Origin: Pedobacter sp. SYP-B3415
Lineage (GTDB): Bacteria; Bacteroidota; Bacteroidia; Sphingobacteriales; Sphingobacteriaceae
NCBI RefSeq assembly: GCF_004138205.1
Contig: NZ_RXNQ01000037.1
Span: 171,552-235,551 of the forward strand
Direction: 5' to 3'
DNA: 64,000 bases
Shown here: in pieces, positions 18,589-25,957 of the stretch
How positions within the stretch are numbered: the stretch's first letter is position 1
Layout of the letters: each line of letters opens with the position of its first letter
Program-made: the position numbers and the translations under genes
The notes under the pieces: generated by a model
What the model was told of the DNA's origin: nothing
Seen by the model: only the letters and a program-made list of their open reading frames with translations
Databases searched by the model: none

Positions 18589-19181
18589 TTGGTGATTAGA
18601 AATGAGTTGTGAGTCTTTTAATAGTATATAGTTATTCGTAGTTCGTATTTAGACGTGGCTGCGGGATATGAGATGTGAGATTTGAGTCTCTTAATAGTAT
18701 ATAGATATTCGTAGTTCGTATCCAGACGTCGCTTCGGGATTTGAGAGGTGAGATTTGAGTCTCTTAATAGTATATAGATATTCGTAGTTCGTATTTAGAC
18801 GTGGCGCATACTCTGCATGACGCAGGACCTGTTCTGCGCCGTGGTCTTTCGTCTTTTTTCCATTTTCTTTGGTCGCGTGAGGGGTTCTGCGCCCAGTCCT
18901 GACTCATGATTCATGGTTCGTGGTTCGGCTAGCGGCAATGAGGGGCTCTGCGCCCAGACTTACAACTTAATACCTACAACTTAAAACTTCACTGATTCAT
19001 GGTTCGTGGCTCAGTCTTTTCTCTTTTTTCTTTAATCTCATTGAGGGGTTAGGCGTCGCGTTCTTTCCTCCTTTTTCCTTTTTCTTTGGTCTCATTCAGG
19101 GATATGCGCCCCGACTTACAACCTCATACCTACAACTTAAAACTTCACTCCCTCATGGCTCGACTATGGACACAAAACAAC
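18589..19181 (+). repeat. Gene-free mosaic repeat region, right of the respiratory block
   Basis: No gene is seen. The plus strand is a string of 7-bp-periodic modules: ATATGAG/ATGTGAG/ATTTGAG, ATAGTAT/ATAGATA, TTCGTAG/TTCGTAT, TCTTTCG/TCTTTTT/TCTTTGG, ACTCATG/ATTCATG/GTTCGTG, and ACTTACA/ACTTAAT/ACCTACA/ACTTAAA. Modules are separated by GC-rich joints such as GAGGGGTTCTGCGCCCAG. Positions 18679-19020 are the right inverted-repeat arm; 19030-19150 repeat the pyrimidine-rich and ACTTACA modules once more. Confidence 0.85.
18679..19020 (+). repeat. Right arm of 342-bp inverted repeat flanking the act/cox block
   Basis: Matches the reverse complement of 207-548 with about 10 mismatches and no gaps. 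It contains two copies of a unit of about 50 bp, running from GATTTGAG to the TTCGTAGTTCGTAT heptads, then the pyrimidine, ATTCATG and ACTTACA heptad modules. Confidence 0.9.
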
Positions 19182-19189
19182 TACTTTTG
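19182..19189 (+). promoter_or_regulatory. -7 box six bases before the Omp85-like start codon
   Basis: TACTTTTG fits TAnnTTTG exactly. Only six bases separate it from the ATG at 19196, so the transcript would start at or next to the start codon. No clear -33 TTG is seen at the right distance. Confidence 0.4.
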
Positions 19190-19195
19190 CGTTTC

Positions 19196-20329
19196 ATGAA
19201 AAAAGTTCTTCTCTCCCTGATCGCGATCTTAATGGTAGCTTTGCCCCTTGCAGCGCAACGCAAGCTGATTGAAAAATACCTTTCAAATAAAAAAGACAGC
19301 ACGCGCGCGCCGAGTTTTATGCCGGTGCCCGTGTTCGGTTATTCACAGGAAATCGGTATTGAATTTGGTCTTGGGGCACTATACTCCTTTTATGCCGACC
19401 GTAAAGACACGACAAACCGGAGTTCTAATTTTTCAGGAAATTTTTCTACCTCGACCAAAAAGATTTTCAACATCAGTCTGAATGCCGACGGCTGGACGCC
19501 GGGAAACCGCTTCCATTATATTGGCGATGTAAAGATCCGGAAAATGCCGTTTGACTTTTTTGGCACGGGGAACTCCACGTTAGAATCAAACAAGGACCGG
19601 CTGGTACAGAATATGGTAAAACTTGCGTTCGACCTGGAGAAACGTTTGCTCCCGCACGCGTATACAGGACTATCGCTTGGCTTTGAGCAGTATCATTTCA
19701 CTGATAAGGAGAACGGCGGCATTTTCGGTCAGCCGGGCTTAAGGGGTGTTCCCGGCGGCAAGGCATTTTTTGTCGGTGTGTCGCAGAGTTATGATACGAG
19801 AAATTCAAACAATTATCCGAGCACGGGCTTTTTCGGCCGGATAGCCTATCAGTATGCCCCCGACCTGTTCGGCGGCGATAATTTCAGCGGGAGCCGGATC
19901 CTGGCCAATGCCAGCAGTTTCTGGCGGTTACATCCCAAATTTATTTTTGCCGCTCAGGGAATCTATCAGACCGTACAAAGCAGCAATACCCCGTTCTGGA
20001 TCCTGCCGCAGTTAGGCAACGACGAGATGATGCGTGGGTATTATAGCGGAAGGTATCGCGATGAAAATTTGCTTGCCTTTCAGGGCGAGCTGCGCTTCAG
20101 GTACAACCACCGTTTTGGTGCAGCGGCCTTTATCGGCACCGGTCAGGTATTTGGCGAAAAAAGTTCGCTGGCCATCAACGCCTTCAAGCCCAATTACGGG
20201 GGTGGTTTTCGCTATTTCTTTGACCCGGAAAAGGGCCTCAGCCTTCGCCTCGATTATGGCATCGGGGAAAAACGGCCAAATGAAAAACGCCAGGGCGGTT
20301 TTTACATCAGCCTGGCGGAAGCGTTTTAA
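19196..20329 (+). CDS. Omp85/BamA-TamA-type outer membrane beta-barrel protein
   Basis: The ATG at 19196 gives a 377-residue protein with a normal signal peptide (MKKVLLSLIAILMVALPLAA, cleaved near LAAQ). An upstream ATG at 19166 would put 10 extra residues before the signal and a promoter box inside the gene. The mature protein is an all-beta barrel with alternating aromatic strands; GVSQSYDTRN and the C-terminal GLSLRLDYGIGEKRPNEKR region resemble the bacterial surface antigen (Omp85) barrel domain. No POTRA domain is present. The protein ends in Phe, as outer membrane proteins do. Role unknown; possibly a transporter or assembly factor. Confidence 0.8.
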   Translation: MKKVLLSLIAILMVALPLAAQRKLIEKYLSNKKDSTRAPSFMPVPVFGYSQEIGIEFGLGALYSFYADRKDTTNRSSNFSGNFSTSTKKIFNISLNADGWTPGNRFHYIGDVKIRKMPFDFFGTGNSTLESNKDRLVQNMVKLAFDLEKRLLPHAYTGLSLGFEQYHFTDKENGGIFGQPGLRGVPGGKAFFVGVSQSYDTRNSNNYPSTGFFGRIAYQYAPDLFGGDNFSGSRILANASSFWRLHPKFIFAAQGIYQTVQSSNTPFWILPQLGNDEMMRGYYSGRYRDENLLAFQGELRFRYNHRFGAAAFIGTGQVFGEKSSLAINAFKPNYGGGFRYFFDPEKGLSLRLDYGIGEKRPNEKRQGGFYISLAEAF

Positions 20330-20350
20330 TATAGTTTTGAATCGTACTGT

Positions 20351-22561
20351 CTAAAAGAGCTTGCCCTGTACGGAATAGGTACCGGTTTTGAAATCTACGG
20401 TAAGCAGGCTGCCTGTTGTTCTGACTTCCGGCTTGCGCAGGTGCGTAAAGGCGAAATTATGTGCCCTGACTGATTCGGCCTTATAATCGTATTCGATATG
20501 ACTTCCTTCAATTTTAAAAAAAGGTGTCTTCAGTTCGGCCTTGCCAAACAGATCAATCCGCGAGGCGCTCTTATTTACAATGGTCGAATCCTGTGCCGCA
20601 TATTCTGCCTGCAGTTCAGGATGTTGCTTCTGCAAGCTTTGTTTCATCGAAAAAGCGCCGGTCCTGGTATTTAAAATCAGCTGCGCGCCTGGCGGGTGCT
20701 CAATGACTTTCCCATCCTTCATCATGTTGAAGTCGGTTGCGGTAAGCTGGTCCGTTAACGTATTGATGACAACCTGCCGGGCATCTATCGTAATTTTCGG
20801 AAAAACAATTGAAGCATCGCTCACACGGACAAGATTACCCTTCTTCTCTATTGTTGCAAAATTCATTCTCATGCGTCCAAAAAGCCGGGCCCAGGCGGTT
20901 CCGACATCAGCACCTGCCGCGGGTTGACTGCTTTGCGAGGTCCGGACTGCGCCCTGGTACCTCAAACCTGTTGACCCTGAGGGACGTTTTTGTTTTCCGT
21001 CTTGCTCATAAAACCTGTCATGATGGGCCGGATTGCGCAATTCTTTACCCTTTGGCTCGCTGTATAAGGCTATGAGTTTGCTTGACGCAAAACTCCGGTT
21101 TCCGGTTTTAGACTCTCCGAAAAATTTGACAAGCACAGAATCGCCCTTGCGGAAGTTACCGGCTGCCAGCTGCTGACCCGACAGGTTAAACCTGAGTGTA
21201 AAGTGACCATCATACAGCACGAGGCTCGTTATATTCCCTGCGGCATCTTTGGAAAGCCCGCTGATCCGGCTATGGGCAAAACGGGCCCAGTTAGCCTCAT
21301 ATAAAAAAGCATGATTTACGATTTTCTCCCTATAGACCGTTTTTCCCGCCGCGTTTTTGATCTCGGTAGGCACAAAGGTAATCACCCTGTTCTGGTCAAC
21401 CAGCACACCCCTGAGTGTAATGTTGACACCGCGTCCGGCCATTAAGCCGGCCTGTGTTAGCTTTTTGTGCGAAAGGGCTACACGAAGTTTTTCCCCTCCG
21501 GTTTCAAGCACAAAACCTTCGGCAAAACTTCCCGACCAAAGGGCGCCTATTTTGCCGCTAAGCGGCTTGCCGTGCAAGGAATCGATCTTGGCCTTCGCAC
21601 GCAGGTAACCCGGATCGCTGCGCCAGCTGCTATCCTGAATTTTTAACTGGGCGGCTTCTTGCCCGGGCACGTCGACATAGCTGACCGAGAAGCCCCAGAG
21701 CAGCAGCGCCGTTGCCGGCAGTGCTGCGAGGTACATAAATTTTCTCATTTTATTTGATTGATTGGTAAAAAGCATTTCAATCCGCTGACGCACGGGGTGG
21801 CGTACAAAGTGGTGAACCGGCGCCGGGGCAAGGGGCCGCCCTGCCATGCGTAACAAAAGGCTGGCGTAAGCCGCCTCATCGCCATATTGTGCGGTACTGC
21901 TGTCGGCTTCAAATTCGTGCACCAGTTCCAGCTCGCGGTTATACCACCAGACAACCGGATTAAACCACAGTACGGCCGCGGCTAGCCTGGCCAGGACCTT
22001 GTCAGCAGAATGCCATTGTGTGACGTGCACGGTTTCATGCCGCAGGAAAACGCAAAGTTCCTGCTCGTCGGTTAGCTGGTCGGGGTTTACAAACACCTGG
22101 TTGAAAAACGAGCAGTTTGTAAAACCCTGCCGTTTGTTTATAATCCGCAGCCTGCCCATCCTGCGGTACGGCTTGCTGCGCTGCAGCAGCAACAGGAATA
22201 TCTGCCTGATCAGGGGCAAGAGAAAGATAAGTACCATCAGGCTATAGGCAGGCAGGAGCAGACGAGTGGGTTCTGACCATACAGCGCCAGCGCTCTGTTC
22301 TGCGCTTTCAATTAAAAGGGGTTCTGCAGTGGTAAGGATATCGTGGCCGGGGATTGGCGTTGCCTGCACGACCGGGACGGCGGGCGTTTCGCGTTCAATA
22401 ACGATCCGCATAGCCGGAATTATAAAACTCGCCAGCAGCGCGGTAAGCAGATATACCCGGTTCAATAAAAAGAATGTCGTTCCGCGGAGCAGGAAAAAAT
22501 AAAGGCCGAAAAATAGCGACAGGCAAAGGCTAACCTTGAGCAGATAAAGCAGGATTTCCAT
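20351..22561 (-). CDS. BlaR1/MecR1-like M56 membrane metallopeptidase with long periplasmic domain
   Basis: A 736-residue sensor-type protease. The N-terminal part has three or four helices (first about 5-25, 35-55, 95-120) around the zinc site HETVH with the later HEFEADS glutamate motif (about 178-225). A helix near 275-295 leads into a C-terminal region of about 440 residues. In place of the penicillin-binding domain of BlaR1, this tail shows hydrophilic repeats, and its last 170 residues have an LptA/OstA-like pattern (for example GSLLTVDFKTGTYSVQGK). Gene pairs like this relieve BlaI repression by proteolysis; the signal sensed here is unknown. It lies 1 bp after blaI. Confidence 0.85.
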   Translation of the reverse strand: MEILLYLLKVSLCLSLFFGLYFFLLRGTTFFLLNRVYLLTALLASFIIPAMRIVIERETPAVPVVQATPIPGHDILTTAEPLLIESAEQSAGAVWSEPTRLLLPAYSLMVLIFLLPLIRQIFLLLLQRSKPYRRMGRLRIINKRQGFTNCSFFNQVFVNPDQLTDEQELCVFLRHETVHVTQWHSADKVLARLAAAVLWFNPVVWWYNRELELVHEFEADSSTAQYGDEAAYASLLLRMAGRPLAPAPVHHFVRHPVRQRIEMLFTNQSNKMRKFMYLAALPATALLLWGFSVSYVDVPGQEAAQLKIQDSSWRSDPGYLRAKAKIDSLHGKPLSGKIGALWSGSFAEGFVLETGGEKLRVALSHKKLTQAGLMAGRGVNITLRGVLVDQNRVITFVPTEIKNAAGKTVYREKIVNHAFLYEANWARFAHSRISGLSKDAAGNITSLVLYDGHFTLRFNLSGQQLAAGNFRKGDSVLVKFFGESKTGNRSFASSKLIALYSEPKGKELRNPAHHDRFYEQDGKQKRPSGSTGLRYQGAVRTSQSSQPAAGADVGTAWARLFGRMRMNFATIEKKGNLVRVSDASIVFPKITIDARQVVINTLTDQLTATDFNMMKDGKVIEHPPGAQLILNTRTGAFSMKQSLQKQHPELQAEYAAQDSTIVNKSASRIDLFGKAELKTPFFKIEGSHIEYDYKAESVRAHNFAFTHLRKPEVRTTGSLLTVDFKTGTYSVQGKLF

Positions 22562-22562
22562 G

Positions 22563-22928
22563 TTATCGTTGTTGTTTGTTGATCAGCGCCTGGATGGCCG
22601 CAATGTCATCATCGCTAAGCGCTTTTTCTTTCACCATAAAAGAAAGCAGGCTTGCGGCAGAGTTATCGAAATAGCCGGAAAATAGTTTGCCGAAGGTGGT
22701 CTTTGCATAGTCATCGCGGGCAATGACCGGGAAGTACTCATAAGTTTTACCATAAGCCTTGTACCCTACATAACCTTTCTTTTCCAGCAGGCGTACGATT
22801 GAGGAAATCGTGTTATAAGGTGGTTTGGGATCGTCGTTCAGTTCTTCCAGAATATCTTTTACAAATGCACGCTGCAATTTCCAGATTACCTGCATAATGC
22901 GTTCTTCAGCCTTTGTTAATTCTTCCAT
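22563..22928 (-). CDS. BlaI/MecI/CopY family transcriptional repressor
   Basis: The 121-residue winged-helix protein fits the BlaI family: an N-terminal DNA-binding domain (LTKAEERIMQVIWKLQRA, then PPYNTISSIVRLLEKKGYV) and a C-terminal dimerisation helix region. It is expected to repress its own operon with the M56 protease gene until that protease is activated. A 40-bp symmetric site lies directly upstream of its start and is the likely operator. Confidence 0.92.
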   Translation of the reverse strand: MEELTKAEERIMQVIWKLQRAFVKDILEELNDDPKPPYNTISSIVRLLEKKGYVGYKAYGKTYEYFPVIARDDYAKTTFGKLFSGYFDNSAASLLSFMVKEKALSDDDIAAIQALINKQQR

Positions 22929-22939
22929 AAACTAAAGCT

Positions 22940-22979
22940 ATAACTTATTTTTCAGTTATACAACTAAATTATAAGTTAT
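22940..22979. promoter_or_regulatory. Operator-like 40-bp dyad upstream of blaI
   Basis: Outer arms ATAACTTAT (22940-22948) and ATAAGTTAT (22971-22979) are perfect inverse copies. An inner AGTT/AACT pair (22954-22957, 22962-22965) has the same centre. Overall 16 of 20 positions are symmetric. It ends 11 bp before the blaI start codon, a fitting place for autoregulation. Confidence 0.7.
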
Positions 22980-23063
22980 TTAACGGAATATTCAGTTTTC
23001 AGAAAAATTGGGTTCCCGAAGGGATTGGATTTGAAGGGAAAACGGACGTTTGGGAACTGGTTT

Positions 23064-23160
23064 TGTGTTCAGCCCTGATGGCAGCGGCAGCCCCGAAGCA
23101 TGAGGGCTACAGCGGACAGCAGGAACAGGCGCAGATCAGCGTGGTGGCACTGCGCTCCTT
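23064..23160. other. Dispersed Bacteroidota-type intergenic element with two stems
   Basis: The stretch reads AGCCCTGATGGCAGCGGC, then AGGGCT, then ACAGCGGACAGCAGGAACAG. Stem one is AGCCCT (23071-23076) with AGGGCT (23103-23108). Stem two is GCGCAG (23129-23134) with CTGCGC (23150-23155). From memory, very similar GCCCTGATGGCAGCGGC...AGCGGATAGCAGGAA blocks recur between genes in many Bacteroidota; I cannot verify this here. It could be a structured RNA or a terminator for the methyltransferase gene that ends at 23184. The rest of the gap 22980-23063 shows nothing. Confidence 0.45.
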
Positions 23161-23183
23161 ATAAAAGACAGCATGTACACTGC

Positions 23184-23966
23184 TTAGACTTTCAGCCTGA
23201 AGTGCTCTTTAGCCTGGCCTTTTTTAAAAAATACAAGTCCGATCCAGAAAAGATCGACGGTAACGGTTACATCGGGATGGCTTTTAATCTGCTCCCAGGC
23301 TTCTTTCATACCGGCGCTCCAGTAAATATCGTCAAAAACAAGCATGGTGCCTTCATACACTTTGGGAAGACAGGTTTCAAAGTAAGCTATCGTGGCATCT
23401 TTACGGTGGTTGCCGTCTATATAAACAAAGTCCAGCCTGGGGGTGGTTTTAACAAGCTCAGGAAAGATGTGATCAAAGTTTCCCGTAAGAAGCTGAACAT
23501 TTCCACAGCCAAGTGCATTCAGGTTTTCCTGCGCCACAGCGGCGGTCTGCGGGCATCCTTCTATGGTAGTTATTTCTGCGCCGGGGCATGCTTTGGAGAA
23601 ATATGATGTGGTGATACCAAGGCAGGTACCTAACTCGATAAGCGTTTTGGGCTGGCTGTAGCGGGACAGCCGGTAAAGCAGCTGTGCCAGCGACGGCTTT
23701 TTCAACGCATTCCGCGCTATCGTCTTTACCTGTTTACGGTTGTTTTTATTTAGGTGCGATCCCGCACCCAGATCGGTCACGGTGATAAACCGATCGTCAT
23801 TCAAAAGTTTTTTTCGCTGCTTCTCTATTGTTTGATAATCCTGTGTAGCGGCAAAATCGTAAATTACCTCGTCAGCGAGTTTATAAACAAATGGAGAATG
23901 CGTTCCGTGACGGCTTTTGGCGGTGAGCCTGTGCTTCAGGTAATCGACGAAAAATTGCGTGTTCAT
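23184..23966 (-). CDS. Class I SAM-dependent methyltransferase
   Basis: With the ATG at 23966 the protein has 260 residues. An ATG nine codons upstream is possible, but a TAnnTTTG box would then lie inside the gene. The SAM-binding core includes TLIELGTCLGITTSYFS (motif I) and VYIDGNHRKDATIAYFE, with FDDIYWSAGMKEAW later. The layout is like O-methyltransferases of the CmcI/catechol type. Substrate not predictable. It is divergent from the SirB1-like gene, with a 41-bp gap. Confidence 0.85.
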   Translation of the reverse strand: MNTQFFVDYLKHRLTAKSRHGTHSPFVYKLADEVIYDFAATQDYQTIEKQRKKLLNDDRFITVTDLGAGSHLNKNNRKQVKTIARNALKKPSLAQLLYRLSRYSQPKTLIELGTCLGITTSYFSKACPGAEITTIEGCPQTAAVAQENLNALGCGNVQLLTGNFDHIFPELVKTTPRLDFVYIDGNHRKDATIAYFETCLPKVYEGTMLVFDDIYWSAGMKEAWEQIKSHPDVTVTVDLFWIGLVFFKKGQAKEHFRLKV

Positions 23967-23970
23967 GGGG

Positions 23971-23978
23971 CAAAAGTA
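23971..23978 (-). promoter_or_regulatory. -7 box four bases before the methyltransferase start codon
   Basis: TACTTTTG on the minus strand (23978-23971) matches TAnnTTTG; the ATG follows after four bases. The predicted transcript would be leaderless. Confidence 0.4.
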
Positions 23979-24007
23979 GCTAAACAGCGCCATCAGGATA
24001 AAGTTTT

Positions 24008-24880
24008 ATGGAAAATATTGGAGAAATCAGCGCACTCGTTAAACTTTTAGATGACCCCGATGAGGAAGTTTATGGTCATGTAGAGAAAAAACTGCTCGAG
24101 TATGGGAATGAGGTTGTGGATTATCTTGAGAATGCATGGGAGCAATCGTTTGATGCATTAATGCAGCAACGGATAGAGAATATTGTACATCGCATACAAT
24201 TCAATTCTGTTAAAGAAGATCTAAACCTATGGTATATGAGCGGTGCCTTCGATCTTCTTCAGGGCGCCCTGATCGTTAACCGGTATCAGTACCCTGACCT
24301 GGACGAGCAGAAACTTATTTTTCAGATCGAGGAAATGAAGCGTGATATCTGGGTAAATCTGCAATACGAAATGAGTTCGATCGAAAAGGTGAAACTCATC
24401 AACCACGTGTTGTATAACCAGCATGGATTCGGGGGCAATACAAAAAACCACCACGATCCGCAAAACTCGTACATCAGCCAGGTGTTGGAAAGTAAGAAGG
24501 GGAACCAGATATCGCTGGCCATCATTTATTCCACCCTTGCCCAGAAGCTTGACATACCTATTTACGGCATCAATTTACCGCAGCATTTTATTTTGGGGTA
24601 TGTGGATGAAACAAAGCGTGAACATGAGCAGGAGTTTGGCGTGTTGTTTTACATCAATGCCTTTAATAAAGGAAACATATTCGGCAAACATGATGTAGAC
24701 CAGTTCCTGCGTCAGTTGAACCTGGACCCGCTGCCAGGCTATTACCGGCCCTGCAGCAATACGGAGATCATCCGCCGGGTGCTGCGCAACCTCATTTCGG
24801 CCTATGAAAATGCAGGCGCACCTGATAAGGTGAAAGAATTACAGGAACTGCAGCATATTCTGACCGGCGAAACAGAATAA
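24008..24880 (+). CDS. SirB1/transglutaminase-like family protein
   Basis: A 290-residue soluble protein. The central region (about 80-230) fits the transglutaminase-like SirB1 family: LNHVLYNQHGFGGN-type helix, NSYISQVLESKKGNQISLAIIYSTLAQKLDIPIYGINLPQHFILGY pattern (about 155-200). The usual catalytic Cys position is occupied by Ser in this family branch (ISLAIIY), so it is likely non-enzymatic. The N-terminal 60 residues are an all-helical HEAT-like extension. Function unknown. Confidence 0.8.
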   Translation: MENIGEISALVKLLDDPDEEVYGHVEKKLLEYGNEVVDYLENAWEQSFDALMQQRIENIVHRIQFNSVKEDLNLWYMSGAFDLLQGALIVNRYQYPDLDEQKLIFQIEEMKRDIWVNLQYEMSSIEKVKLINHVLYNQHGFGGNTKNHHDPQNSYISQVLESKKGNQISLAIIYSTLAQKLDIPIYGINLPQHFILGYVDETKREHEQEFGVLFYINAFNKGNIFGKHDVDQFLRQLNLDPLPGYYRPCSNTEIIRRVLRNLISAYENAGAPDKVKELQELQHILTGETE

Positions 24881-24917
24881 ATAAGAAATTTTTTTAATTT
24901 TTAGGAAAATAAAAACC

Positions 24918-24948
24918 AAGTTGGTAACTTTACGAAAGTTACCAACTT
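24918..24948. terminator. Bidirectional terminator between SirB1-like gene and esterase gene
   Basis: AAGTTGGTAACTTT (24918-24931) pairs perfectly with 24935-24948 around a 3-base loop. The minus-strand side is followed by TTTTTATTTT, so it best serves the esterase transcript; it can also end the plus-strand SirB1-like transcript 37 bp downstream of its stop. A second small stem, GTCCC/GGGAC, lies at 24959-24975. Confidence 0.85.
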
Positions 24949-25018
24949 TAAGGTGAAGTCCCTTTAATCGGGACACTTTAAATAGCTTCAGATACGCTGA
25001 AACAAGCGCAGATAGCTA

Positions 25019-25933
25019 TCAAATCAGGCCGTTTTTTTTCAACCAGGTCAGCATAGCAGCGAACCAGTCTCCAGCCTCTTTTTTGTTATACATACCGAAA
25101 CCATGCCCACCCAGGTGGTAGAGAAACAGGTCATTCTTTATTCCCGCACGGTCGGCCGCTGCTTTGAACAGGCGACTGTTTTGTACCGCAACTGTTTTGT
25201 CATCTTCCGCATGCACCAGGAACACAGGCGGTGTCTGCCTGTCGACCTGTTTATCTGAAGAGAAGTAATGTTTATCTGCTTCCGCAGGATTGGAACCAAG
25301 CAAATTTTTCATAGTTCCTGTGTGCACTGACTCTGAAAAGCTGATGACCGGGTAAACGAGCACAGAAAAATCAGGCCTGAAACTGATCTTTTCCCGTTGG
25401 TGGATCTTCCTGTCCGCATAATGCACCGTCAGTGTCGAAGCGAAATGTCCGCCAGCCGAAAAGCCCATAATGCCGATGCGGTTCTTTTTTATGCCGTACT
25501 TTCTGGCGTTTGAACGGACCAGGTATATCGCCTGCTGTGCATCCTGCAGCAGAGCAAAACGTTTATCTTCCATGATCTGGTCGGAAGGCAGCCTGTATTT
25601 CAGCACAAATGCACTAATCCCCGCCTCATTTAACCGTTTCGCCACATCCGTACCTTCATGGGTAAAGGCGAGAATATTATATCCCCCACCGGGACAGACG
25701 ATCACTGCTGTTCCGTTAGCCTTATCTTTTGGTGCGGGGAACCAGGTAAGCGTCGGTACTGACACTTTGCTGATGCGCAAAATACCGTCTTTGCCGGGCT
25801 CCGCCTTTTCGACATAATCTGCCGGTACAGGTCTGGAACCGGGAAGCTGACCTCGGTACAAGGGAATGACTTCCTGGGCTTGAAGCTGACTAAGCATGCT
25901 GAGGCAAAAAATAAGAATGGCAACCTTTTTCAT
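25019..25933 (-). CDS. Secreted alpha/beta hydrolase (acetyl esterase/xylan esterase-like)
   Basis: A 304-residue protein with a signal peptide (about 1-19, cleaved after LQAQ region) and an alpha/beta hydrolase fold: oxyanion motif CPGGGYN at 80-86, nucleophile Ser159 in GFSAGG, acidic residue Asp244 or Asp245 in HAEDDKTV, and His277 in HLGGHGFG. The HGGG-type oxyanion site and BD-FAE-like layout suggest a carbohydrate acetyl esterase. It begins 24 bp after prfB and is probably co-transcribed with it. Confidence 0.85.
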   Translation of the reverse strand: MKKVAILIFCLSMLSQLQAQEVIPLYRGQLPGSRPVPADYVEKAEPGKDGILRISKVSVPTLTWFPAPKDKANGTAVIVCPGGGYNILAFTHEGTDVAKRLNEAGISAFVLKYRLPSDQIMEDKRFALLQDAQQAIYLVRSNARKYGIKKNRIGIMGFSAGGHFASTLTVHYADRKIHQREKISFRPDFSVLVYPVISFSESVHTGTMKNLLGSNPAEADKHYFSSDKQVDRQTPPVFLVHAEDDKTVAVQNSRLFKAAADRAGIKNDLFLYHLGGHGFGMYNKKEAGDWFAAMLTWLKKNGLI

Positions 25934-25957
25934 GTGAGTGAGAAGCGTAATAACAGT

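Noticed and set aside
18620..19150. CRISPR array
   Set aside because: Repeats are 7-bp-periodic modules of variable order with no constant direct repeat plus unique spacers, and there are no cas genes.
20351..22928. Beta-lactam resistance locus
   Set aside because: A BlaI/M56 pair is present, but the M56 protein lacks a penicillin-binding sensor domain and no beta-lactamase gene is adjacent. The class C-like hydrolase at 36532 is distant and belongs to a family with varied functions.
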